The translations under genes and the position numbers were made by a program. DNA of 64,000 nucleotides from Thelephora terrestris. Lineage: Eukaryota > Basidiomycota > Agaricomycetes > Thelephorales > Thelephoraceae. The stretch is taken from contig WIUZ02000009.1 of assembly GCA_015956445.1 (NCBI GenBank), positions 1,116,001 to 1,180,000 of the forward strand, given 5' to 3'. The notes below the pieces were generated by a model. That model searched no databases. It was not told the origin of the DNA and was given only the letters and a program-made list of their open reading frames with translations. Positions 34,270-44,507 of this stretch are shown piece by piece. Positions within the stretch are counted from its first letter, which is position 1; every line of letters starts with the position of its first letter.

Positions 34270-36009
34270 TCAAAAGTCGACTCTATCGACGGCAGGCCTG
34301 AAGGTCATCAACTGTCCATCCCGGAGATCGTAGTGCTGGCCCCTCCTTGCTAGGACCTCCCCGAACATAGCGTCACCATCTTCGGCACTCAGCTGAACGA
34401 CTAGTTCAAGCCGATAGGAAGAGATGCCTTCGAGCGGACCGATCAGCCTCCCAGATGTCACCGAACTCTGGAACACCTGGTCCCACATCTCCATCACCGG
34501 GTGACTGCTCGACAGTACTGTCGACGTAGTCGGCAAGCGACCCTCCGTCTCCCTCATCGGACCCCTGGGCGGAATCCTGCCTTGCGAGGCGAAGCTGGTG
34601 TCGGAGTTGAATCTCGGACTCGACCTGTCAGTAAGGACGGTGGACCCGATATCGGAATCCTCGCTCCTCACCTCGACCAGATTGGTCACCATCTGACTCG
34701 ACTGGTCGAGGGTAAGGATTAGCCGACGCGGTCATACGATGGGCGGGACGGCGTCGAGAGCGCTTGCAACGTTGCCCCTTAGTCACTGGACGTACCTCGG
34801 CAACCCTCGGAGCCTCTTCGGCTCGGTCTACCTCCATGACCGCATCCTCGATCTTGACCAGCTGACTGATCGGCTGCAAGACGCAGCGCCCACAGTTCTC
34901 CTTGTCGGAAGCAGCCAAGGTGGAAGCCGGACCTGGAGTTGGAACGGGAACCGCGTTCTCGATCGGAGGCGTCGCATAGGACGACGGGTTAGGCGATTGA
35001 AGTACCACCTCGTCGGCGTACTCCAACTCGAACGGAACATCGGCTGTCCCCTGACCAACCAATTTGGGACCCTCCTTGCAGTTGCAGGTCTTATCCTGCA
35101 AGGACTCGACCTGCGCTGTCAACACGGCCACCACGTTCTCGAGTTCTTCAGTCTAGGAAATGTCAGCTTCCATCATTCTAAGCAAATGATGAAAGCGGCA
35201 TTACCTTTTCATCCCTCCTGGCCAACGCCCCCTTGATGTTGTTATCCCTAACCTTCAACCCGGCGATCAACTCTTGATGGTTGGCGACCATTGCCTCCAA
35301 CGCCTCGTTCGTCCCTTGCTGGAAGGCAGCCAAGGTCTCCTTCATTGCGAGACCCTCCACTGACAGACGAAGGACGTCTGCCTTCGCCTCCTTCACCTCG
35401 CGCTCCAATCGTTCAACCTAGGCAGTCTGATTAGTCGAGAGTCATACTCGAATATTCAGACAGAAAACCTACCCGGCTTTCTCCTTCCCGAACGAGCGAC
35501 CACGGGAGACTAGTGGAAGCGGTAGCATGGCGGACGGCCCGAGGAACAGTCGCTCCGTGCTCCAATAGGTCCTGATCGTAGATCCCCCTCTGCAGGGTAT
35601 ACCAGAGCTCCTTCTTGATCGGATGCTCCAGCTCCCCGAACCTACCCCTCATCTGGAAGGCCACCTTCTCGGCAATGATCGTGCGGACCCAGAGCTCATC
35701 GTCCCAGGTCAACCCCATCAAATGAGGCATCGTCTCCCTGAGACGTTCGGCGTCCACTTCCGTGATGACCTCCAAGATCTAGAAGCCGTTAGCTGGACAT
35801 CAACGCCCAAAAGAACGTTCCTCTACCTAGAGGAAGGCGTTAGTGCTAACACACGAAGCTCTAGGTCTCCCCCATACCTGGTCATCCGTGGTATAGGGAG
35901 TCCCAGCCGCACAAGCATAGGTTTTGCGGTTGGCGGCACGACGGTCGATGCGAGAGATGGTAGAGATGCCGTTGGCGACTTTGTAGGTATGGTTGTTGGG
36001 GAAGGACAT
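34270..36009 (-). CDS. Coiled-coil DDELW-family protein of element copy C
   Basis: Exons are 36009-35878, 35778-35473, 35417-35205 and 35152 onward. Exon 1 encodes MSFPNNHTYKVANGISTISR. Exon 2 carries LTWDDELWVRTIIAEKVAFQ and ELEHPIKKELWYTLQRGIYD. Exon 3 is a heptad-rich coiled coil. Exon 4 has ESLQDKTCNCKEG, VPFELEYADEVVLQSPNPSS, ASDKENCGRC and a basic stretch GQRCKRSRRRPAHRM that could be a nuclear signal. The frame stops at about 34628. The +1 frame then continues to 34270 with SSVTSGRLIGP and SSYRLELVVQLSAEDGD, conserved in copy D. No transposase, integrase, protease or reverse transcriptase motif is visible. Function is unknown. Confidence 0.75.
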
Positions 36010-36931
36010 GTTTTGGTACGATGATGGGAAAGTTGCTGGTGTTGCTGATCAAGGATGGCTCCAAGAAGACGTCCTTCTTATAGCCTAGATCGGTGATCCT
36101 TCACGTGACCTACCTCGACGAACCTCATTGGTCCGGGTCACATCAACTTCCGCCCCTGTACCATCATCGTTGGCTTACTGTATCAAGCTGACACCTCAGC
36201 CCGCGGGACGGCCTTGGAAGAACTTCGTTCCGGAACGCCTAGAACGCGCGCGCACTAAAAATAGGTCTCAAGACCCTGATGACCCCTTCATGACATCACG
36301 AACCCCTTTACGACCCCTCATGACTTTACGATTACGATCAACCCTGGACCCTGGAACACACACGTGGGCACGGGGTATCAACAATTGGACACTGTGCTTC
36401 TAATCGGATAGTAACCCTATCTGATCTAGTTGTGCTTTGGAAGCAGAGTAGGCCCGAGCCGAGAACGGCGGCCGAAGAATATAATCCCTGGTGCCACTTA
36501 GGAAGAACGATATTCCCAGGTGCTATGCCTAATCAAGACTGGGTCTGATCAAGCGATTACGGCTGCAACTCCCAGGTTACTGCCTGTCCGTTGGTATCAT
36601 ACCACCTACCGACAACAAGGGATGTGTAGAGTTCCTTCGATCTCTAGCCAATCACAGAAGCTCAGAGACGGTGCTCACCTGACCCTTGGGTGTGGTCTAG
36701 ATTCAGGTACGAACTTTCATGACCCATGCCCCTTTTTCTTTTAGGACTAGTGTTATCTTTACCCCTATGTTTCATGCGGACATTCGTTATCTTTTATGCA
36801 ATCCTTCACACGCTAGTAAGGCCCTTTGTCCTTTATTCTCCCACGCGTCATATTTGTTCGCTTCCCTTACTTAGCGTTCTCACACTCCTTATCTCCCTTT
36901 GTTCGGACTTGATAAGGGTATATTAGGGTAT

Positions 36932-36960
36932 TGACGTCATGGCCACTCCTTTAGTATAAG
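36932..36960 (+). promoter_or_regulatory. Outward promoter of element copy C
   Basis: TGACGTCA (36932-36939) and TATAAG (36955-36960) lie 451 bp from the TGTCAGGGCC end, in the orientation that would transcribe outward into copy D. Confidence 0.55.
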
Positions 36961-37897
36961 TAGCAACTGTGGCTGTATCGTAGTACCTTAGTTTTGTTAC
37001 CTCAGGAAATCCTCTTCCCTTCTCAGCCCAGTTGCAGTTAAGGACAAGTCAGAGTTTCTTGTTTGATCCAAGACACCCCCTATCTGCTCTCCCTCCCGCT
37101 CTGCGCATCAACTGCGCCTCGTAACTATAGACTCCCAGCAGTCATATTAGAACACCTCGAGCGTCCAGTCGATCAACTGGTGGAGTCATCAATCCTGTTG
37201 TAGGGATAAACCCTTGCGTGTTAAACCGAACGAAGTACGGTTTAGGTTGGGTTTCTCTTTAGGATTTCGATCTGACTTGTAGTGACCTCGGACAACCTAC
37301 CGGAAGAATAGAGACGTGATCGTTCTCTCACAAGCTAGTTGGACTAGTGAGTACTCTGCGGAGTTGGCTCAGTGCACTGGTAGTAGTTGGGGTAGAGTGG
37401 CCCTGACAATTACATGCTTCGCCGGCGTTTCGTGCTAGCGGCTACTTCCACATTCACCGGCTGCCCAATAGGATCCAAAGGCGATCCTTCCGAGTAGCGG
37501 CGAGTCCTTCCTTCGGTTAGGAAGACTGTGATGTGACTGTCCACGTGTGTGATCAGGGTCCAGGGTTGGTCGTTATCGTGATGTCATAAATGAGTCATCA
37601 GGGGTCGTAAAGGAGGTTCGTAATAGAGTCGTCAAGGTCATGAGACCTATTTTTGTGCGCGCGTGTTAAAGGCGTTCTGGAACGAAGTTCTTCCAAGGCC
37701 GTCCTGCGGGCCGAGGTGTCAGCTTGATGTAGTAAGCCAACGATGCTGGTACAGTGGCGGAAGTTGATATGACCCGGACCAATGAGGTGCGTCGAGGGTA
37801 GGTCATGTGTGGATCACCGATCTAGGCTATAAGAAGGACGCCTTCTTGGAGCCATCCTTGATCAGCAACACCAACAACTTCCCCACTACTTACCAAC

Positions 37898-39632
37898 ATG
37901 TCTTTCCCCAACAACCACACCTTCCAGGTCGCCCAAGGTATTGCTACCATCGCCCGTACCAACCGCCGCACCGCCGAGTCCAAGAAGTACGCTGCCGAGG
38001 CGGGGAAACCGTATGTGACCGACAAAAAGGTAGATCTTTTCTTGATAGTTCAATCAAGAAAGGGGTCTAACTTTTCTAGATTTTAGAGGTTATCCAGCAG
38101 GTGGATGCCGAACGTTTCTGTAAGACGTTGCCGAAGACTCCCGCGTTGACCTGGGACGATGAACTGTGGTTCCGTTCCATCATCTCGGAGAAGGTACTGC
38201 AGCAGATGCGAGGACACTTTGGGGAGCTCGAGCATCCCATCAAGAGAGAGCTGTGGTATGCCCTTAAGCGAGGGGTCTACGATCAGGGGCTATTGGAGCA
38301 CGGCTCGACCGTTCCTAGGGCCATCCGCCACGCCACCTCCGCCACCATGCTGTTGTGGTCTCTTGTTCATGAAGGAGATAGCAAGGTGGGTTGCTAGGTT
38401 GTTCCGAGTATGACTCTCGGTTAACCATAGCTTCCATAGGTGGAACGTCTGGAAAGGGAGGTGAAAGAAGCGAAGGCCGATGCTCTTCGTGCATCGTCCC
38501 AGTGCTTGGAGATGAAGGAAATGATGGCTGAGTTCCAAATCCAGACCAATGAGGCGTTGGAGGCAATGGTTGCCAACCATAGGGAGTTGATCGCAGGGTT
38601 GGGCGTTCGGGATACCAACGTGAAGGGTGCCTTGAATGCGAGGGACGACTGCCTGGATAGGCACTCTAAGAAGATCGGGGATGACAGCAGTAGGGTAATC
38701 GCTGCCTTCTTCTTTCAGTTGTGAAAGATGATTGCTAACGATTATCTAGGTCGACGAACTAGAGGATAGGGTAGAGGTTCTGACAGCCATGATCGAGTCC
38801 TTACAGGACAAGACTTGTCGCTGTGGCAAGTCACCTCAATTGGTGGGACAAGGGTCCACCGATGTTCCGTTCGAGTTGGAGTACACCGATGATGAGGTGG
38901 TACTCCCGTCACCTAACCCGTCATCCTACGCCACCCCTCTGGTAGAGAACGCCGCTCCTATCCCAACTCCGGCTCCAGCTTCCGTTGTGGAGGCGTCCGA
39001 CAAGGAGAACTGTGGACGTTGTCCAATTACGCCGCGCCTTCCATTGGGTCAGTTGGTTCCCATCGAGGAGATGTCTGTTGACCGGGCCGAGGATGCACCG
39101 AGGACTGCCGAGGTACGTCCGGCTGTTACTGGGCAGCGTTGCAAACGCTCCAAGTTCAGTCGCGTGGGTTGTATGGCGGCCTCAAATCCTTACCCGCTTC
39201 CAGATGAGTCGAGTGGTGATGAGACTAGTGGAGATGGTGCTCGACGATTCAAGTACCGAGTCAATCAAGGGTACCGCAACGTCGCCTCGGAGATCGAGCT
39301 CCGTTGGAACCTCCGCCTCGCTCATGAGCAACCAGGAGATGCCTCCGCCGAGGGGGATGGAGGTTCGCTCGCCAACTACGTCGAGAGTGCTGCCGAGCAA
39401 TCACCTGGTCCTGGAGATGTTAAACCAGGTGTGGAGGAGTTCGGTGACATCTGGGAGGCTAGTGGGACCTTACAACGGTATCTCTTCCTATCGGCTTGAG
39501 CTGGTAGTCGTGCTGAGCGCAGAGGACGGGGACACCCTGGTAGGAGAGATGTTGCCAAGGAGGGACCACTGGGTGAACCGGGATGGTCAGCACGAACATT
39601 GGGTGCCTCTTGAGGATCAAGTCGACTTCTGA
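37898..39632 (+). CDS. Coiled-coil DDELW-family protein of element copy D
   Basis: Exons are 37898-38029, 38080-38385, 38440-38694 and 38750 onward, with short GT/AG introns at the same places as copy C. Exon 2 has LTWDDELWFRSIISEKVLQQ and HPIKRELWYALKRGVYDQ. Exon 3 begins VERLEREVKEAKADALRASS and is longer than in A or C (255 against 213 nt). Exon 4 holds DKTCRCGKS, VPFELEYTDDEVVLPSPNPS and KENCGRC. The first frame is open to 39499. The +1 frame, conserved with copy C (RSSVTSGRLVGP, SSYRLELVVVLSAEDGD), runs to 39632. The signature motifs show no visible lesion. No known domain. Confidence 0.75.
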
Positions 39633-39941
39633 ATGGACTTATATAGCACTTTGAATAACCTTGTAGTTCCGTATTGTCTTGAACGTTATGCGCGTTGGGT
39701 GTTTGTGAATAATGGAGTGAAGAATAAGGAGTGTGAAGTGTTCGAACATAAGAAAAGATAAGAAAGTTCGAGGAAAGAGTGTTGTTATAAAAGTTTTAAA
39801 AATACCATGTTCCTGACAGCGGTCGGGTTGCTGAATGTCTCGACAAGCTTCTTGTAGATCCTCTCTACTTGCTGGTTTTTTCGTGACTATGACAAACGAT
39901 TGAGCTTTATCCAAGATGAACACATAGAAAATGTTACCTCT

Positions 39942-40885
39942 CACTAGGGGCAAGGGGTCAAATACCCGGTGGGTACATGCTGAACACATTGTGATCACAG
40001 TCAACAAGTGATCACAATGTGCCCAGTGGGGAAAATTTAAATACATTCAAAATGTACCAGGCAATGTGAATCCAATGTGCCCAGTGGGCACATTTTGATT
40101 GCGATCACAATGTACCCATCAATGTGATTTCAATGTACCCACTGGGGACATTTTGATTGCGATCACAATGTACACATCAATGTGATCTCAATGTGCCTGC
40201 TGTGCACATTTTAATTTCTTTCACAATGTTCCCATCAATGTGTTCACAATGTACCCAGCTCATTACATAATGGTTTCTTTCACAATGTTGTCCACAATGT
40301 GTCCAGCATGTGGCTGAGCCACTCATTCAGACTTCTTTCACAAAGTATCCAGTGATGTGTCTAGAATGTGTACAGCCATATACATAGTGATTTCTTTGAG
40401 AGTTCATGGTGAAATTGAACAATATTGTGATTACATTGTGATTACTACCCCCTGGGGACATTATGGACACATCACTGGATAATCTTTGAAAAAAGTTTGA
40501 ATGAGTGGCTCAGCCACATGCTGGACACATTGTGGACAACATTGTGAAAGAAACCATTATGTAATGAGCTGGGTACATTGTGAACACATTGATGGGAACA
40601 TTGTGAAAGAAATTAAAATGTGCACAGCAGGCACATTGAGATCACATTGATGTGTACATTGTGATCGCAATCAAAATGTCCCCAGTGGGTACATTGAAAT
40701 CACATTGATGGGTACATTGTGATCGCAATCAAAATGTGCCCACTGGGCACATTGGATTCACATTGCCTGGTACATTTTGAATGTATTTAAATTTTCCCCA
40801 CTGGGCACATTGTGATCACTTGTTGACTGTGATCACAATGTGTTCAGCATGTACCCACCGGGTATTTGACCCCTTGCCCCCAGTG
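39942..40885. mobile_element. Foldback (palindromic) CACTA-ended element 2
   Basis: A 944-bp palindrome with arms starting CACTAGGGGCAAGGGGTC (left) and CACTGGGGGCAAGGGGTC (right, inverted). It has an unpaired centre of about 100 bp around 40356-40455. It is flanked by TCT (39939-39941 and 40886-40888). The intact paralogue reads ACCTCTTGTCAATGACC at 59290-59306, giving the empty site. The arms are built of repeated ACATTGTGATCACA-like blocks. No coding capacity. It is similar in size and design to element 1 but different in sequence. Confidence 0.92.
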
Positions 40886-41094
40886 TCTTGTCAATGACCA
40901 ACAGGTTGTTGATGTACAGCTTGATTCCAAGGACCAGGCCGATGATGAATAGACAGTCTGTTACAATCAGTGCGGGAGGGGGAGGCTCGAGTCCAAGCGA
41001 ATAAAGGACAAATTCTTTGACATCATCGGGCAGAGGCTGGTCTTTCCTAAGGATTTCCCAGGCATGATAAAGTAGAATATGACCCATCCAGGCA

Positions 41095-42274
41095 CATCAG
41101 CAAAACCGATCGGCGGCTGTGGCCCTGGAGTGGGCGTTTAGTTACCTCTCGATCATCTGTTGCACTGTCACGCTGTGGTATCTGCTGGGAGTCTGGGATG
41201 CTGGAGTGCTGTGGCAGTTGATACTTTTCCCGCAAAGGTCTACCCGGAAGTTGCCGATACCTGGGAATTTGGACTTTAACAAATGCGACATGTCCTCTTC
41301 GTTTACTTCTCTTTTGCGATGGCAGGCCCCTCCCACACATTCCAAACCTCAAGGTTTTTCTGAATATTTAGTGTGCGTGTATGTGTTTTATTTCATTTGG
41401 CATATTGATTCACCGTGGGCCACAGGCCATTTACTCATTCCACAGACCTCCGTTCAGCGTCTCCGTCAAATGCCCCCACTCAACATCTCCATCAAACACC
41501 TCTTTTCAACGTCTCCGTCGAATATCTCCATCCAGCATCCCCAATATCCCTGGCACCAAACATTCTGGTCCAAGACACTCCCATTCTGTATCTCCGCCGG
41601 ACACCTCAGTCACCCCACACATCCGTTCGGTGTCTTTGGTCTCTCTGTTCCGCCTTTCCATTCAACACCTATGGTTTGCGTTCCTTGCCTGAGTGACATA
41701 CTTTAAGGCTACTAGGGGGGATGTGAACACTAATGTCTGGGCTACCCTCTCAATCACCTCAAATTTGCCCTCTCCGCAAGCATCTGGCTGACTGCTCCAG
41801 TTCCCAGGCAAGGGAAAGGTAATCAATTCCCGCCCTCTTTCATAACTGTTTGGTGGCTGATGATACCCATAGCGTGCTCACTCAGGATCTCCCAGATCAA
41901 ACCCTCATGGATGGTGCATCCTTCAATGTTTACCATACCACAACTCCCTCTTTTCACCGCACCTTTGTCCTTCAATGTTAACTGAATTGGGCAACCCTAC
42001 TATTATATAGGACAATTATTTAGAGTACCATACATGCTTTGAATATAGCCGATGCTTTTTTTATTATCAAAACCCAAGTCCACTGCCCCCTGAAAAAATC
42101 ACCCAACCCTCAACATACGGCATACAACACCACAGGTGCCACAGCGACCCAGCAACCCATTTAGCCGAGCTGCTGTGGTGCTGTGACCATCCTGTGGAGG
42201 GGGGGGATGTCCCTGTGACGATCGATCGCCACAGCACCACAGAGCCGCACAGCGGCCGATCGGTTTTGCTGATG
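41095..42274. mobile_element. Non-autonomous Plavaka-like element, 1,180 bp
   Basis: The terminal inverted repeat CATCAGCAAAACCGATCGGC (20 bp) is at both ends, flanked by CA (41093-41094 and 42275-42276). The intact paralogue has CATCCAGGCATGGTGAGG at 59493-59510 without the insertion. The first ten bases are those of the 12.36-kb Plavaka-like element, and the duplication is likewise 2 bp. Subterminal GCTGTGGTGCTGTGG-type repeats are present. The interior has no transposase frame. Confidence 0.92.
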
Positions 42275-43790
42275 CATGGTGAGGAACAGAGAACGAGAAG
42301 GTCTGCCAGTGCATGTCTTCGAAATCGCCAAAGACACAATCGATAATACCGAGAGTTGACTCCAGGTCCGAATCTCCCTCGTAACGCCTAAACCCGATGA
42401 TCGAGTACCGGCTCGAGATGGATTTGAAGACGGCCGTGTCAGATTCGCCACCAATGCATTGGCGCTGGATGGCGAGGTGGAGGAGGGCCTTGGCGCTGAG
42501 ATAACCTTTATTCTTGAGCTTGGGGACCACCACGGGCCGCCCAGATGACCGGTCAAAGCACTCGAGGACCGTATCGTAAACACGTTCAAGCGGCGTGGTC
42601 CGGATACCGGCATGCCAAACGATCTCAGGGATAAACTTCATGATAGCTAGCATAACGTCCGCGTCCATTGACATCTCGAACAGCCAAGCGACGCAATTCA
42701 AGTCCAGCACGTAGTCATGCCAATCAGTTTCCTTGTTGAACAACGGGGCCTGTTGGTCAGCGCCAGCCAACGCCAACTCAATGTGATCACCAATCGTGCT
42801 CGCGTCGAACGTGTTGAAGCTGCCCAAGTTGTAAGGCCCGGTCGACTTGGGTCTCTGCTGCTGCCTTTTCTTTCTGAAAGTGCGCCTGAACCACTTCCTG
42901 AACCTCTTGAGGTACCTTCTGTGTTCGTCGCCGAAGCGAAGCATGAAGCGGATGATAAGAGATCTGGAATGGGCAGTTGTATGATAGGGTCGCGGCAGAA
43001 ACGATGAGCAGATAGAAAAGGACACCAAACAAGGTGAAACCGATGACGACCCCGGCGAGGACGTTGTTGATAGTGAATAGGTAGTCGGAGAGGGCGTAAC
43101 CGAGGAGGAGAAGTGCAGCTTGGAGCATAAGAGGAAGGCTCTCCATGACGAGGTCGAAGTGCCAGGTGACCATCCCGTTCATCTTGCGCTGTCGGTGTCG
43201 GCTGCGATCGATGACGGGCCCGCGCATCTCAGTCTGGCTGTAACGGTTGAGCCACTGCTTGCCGAGCATGACAACAAACGCGGCGAGAAGAGAAGCAGCC
43301 AGACTTGCATAAAGAATGGCTTCAACGCGGACGATGGTATGATTGGGGAAAAACGGAATTGAGGTCGGCTGGGGGGTTGCCGAGAGAGATGTTGGCGAGG
43401 ATCGTGAGCACGGTGTAGCTCGATTGGGTGAACTTTGGTCGGAGCTGACTCTCGACATCGACGATGAAGGCAGACGAGACTGCGGAGAACAAACCGGCCT
43501 GGTTCCCCTAGAAGATTGAAATCAACATCACGAAGAGAGAGGGAGGAAACGCACGAAGATCAAGTAGTATTCAGATCTTCGTCAAATTCCTCATGAAGTC
43601 GCAGTCATACTCGCCGGCCTCACGTTGGAACTTGTCGTAGAATTCGACGCGGGCACCACTGGTCATTCCAAGGAGGTGGGGAAAGAGGGTCGGCATTGCC
43701 TTAAGCATCGCATCCTCCAACTTGAGAACGTAAAACGCGCTCAGAAGGGTTCAGGGACAAAGTAATGATCACACCTACTGTTTTTGTTTC

Positions 43791-44507
43791 CCCAGTGACC
43801 TACGGAGGGCTGGGGAAGGATGTTTTTCGGGCCAAGGGAAGCCGGAGTTAAGACGGCGTCAAGATGAGTGGACGGGAGGGAATCAAGAACAATGCCGAAC
43901 GTCGGTAAGGAACGAAGTGGATGGAGCATATTTAGGCGCCGATGACAAGTTCGGAAGAACGAATTCGAATGGGCGGATCGAGCTGCTGTGTTGCTCCTTT
44001 TTCGTCGGCGGAATTCCAAGCGGCACACCACGATGGTGTACATCTTCGAGGCCGTGTTCACCTGACGTGTAACCCAGTGCTTTGTAATGTACAAATACAA
44101 CACTCATCTGTCTGGAATCCGTAAGGTTCCGACCAGTAGTGCAAGAGCGGGACAGCTTCATGTTGTGCCACTCCGCGCCATTACGCCCTCAAGTGTGCTG
44201 CGGTCGAAACTATTTAAAGGTAACACGGCTCCATCTTTCGCGAGAAAAATGGGATTGTGCCGGAGACCGAAACCCGTTCGACCCGCCGATCGCTGCGTCG
44301 GACGAGGAGAAGGAGCGTCTTCTTTGAGAGCGTTTGCTCCAACAGATGCTGGTATTCTGAGATCCTGGGGTTGGGATTTAGGACGGTACCTCCAACGTTC
44401 CTCTGTAGAGAGTATTTGATGTGATTGACAGCTTCGAACCGGTAAGTTACAGTTGCCCATGCATAGACACCACTCAGAATTGAACCAACGCGGCCAAAGA
44501 AAACATA
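43791..44507. other. Junction between duplication units
   Basis: Up to about 43990 the sequence matches the upstream region of the intact DUF6535 gene (61060-61270), but the TATA box there is not preserved. From about 43990 to 44507 no match in the window and no gene were found. This interval should contain the duplication breakpoint. Confidence 0.55.

Larger units (their letters stand above)
34087..37408 (-). mobile_element. Copy C of the TGTCAGG element family, nested in copy D (3,322 bp)
   Basis: On the minus strand it starts at 37408 with TGTCAGGGCCACTC and ends at 34087 with CCTGACA. It is flanked by ATTAC (34082-34086 and 37409-37413). Copy A, which lacks this insertion, has GGATTACAGATTCGCCGG with one ATTAC, so the site is exact. 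It is the complete reference member of the family: about 1.4 kb of 5' non-coding sequence, the four-exon gene and a 3' non-coding tail of about 180 bp. Confidence 0.95.
33198..39818 (+). mobile_element. Copy D of the TGTCAGG element family, containing copy C
   Basis: Starts TGTCAGGGCCACTCTACCCC and ends CCATGTTCCTGACA. It is flanked by GCGGT (33193-33197 and 39819-39823). The intact paralogue at 59169-59182 reads GGTGGCGGTCGGGTTG with a single GCGGT, proving the insertion. Without copy C and one ATTAC the element is 3,294 bp. Its gene is on the plus strand at 37898-39632. The 5' untranslated and promoter region is split by copy C. Confidence 0.95.
32158..43790 (-). pseudogene. DUF6535 gene of unit 1, broken by three insertions and small deletions
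   Basis: Host pieces on the minus strand are 43790-42275, 41094-40886, 39941-39819 and 33197-32158. They are collinear with the intact gene at 61050-58133. Insertions are the 1,180-bp Plavaka-like element (41095-42274), the foldback element (39942-40885) and the nested D/C elements (33198-39818). Independent lesions are a lost start codon and donor near 43780, a 14-bp deletion near 43340, an 8-bp deletion near 42965 and a 4-bp deletion near 32415. The last 1,040 bp still hold a long open frame (33197-32406) and may be read from the outward promoter of element D. Confidence 0.9.
18568..43990. repeat. Segmental duplication, unit 1
   Basis: Collinear with 44508-61290. Paired landmarks are: pseudogene 1 (19641 with 45560), the conserved CAAGCAGTACCAAACCCCCG block (25680 with 51615), the NACHT-WD40 start (26999 with 52946) and stop (31543 with 57503), and the DUF6535 stop (32158 with 58133). 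The constant offset of 25.92-25.98 kb exceeds the unit length because unit 1 contains about 8.75 kb of later insertions between 33198 and 42274. Without them both units are about 16.7 kb. Confidence 0.85.
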
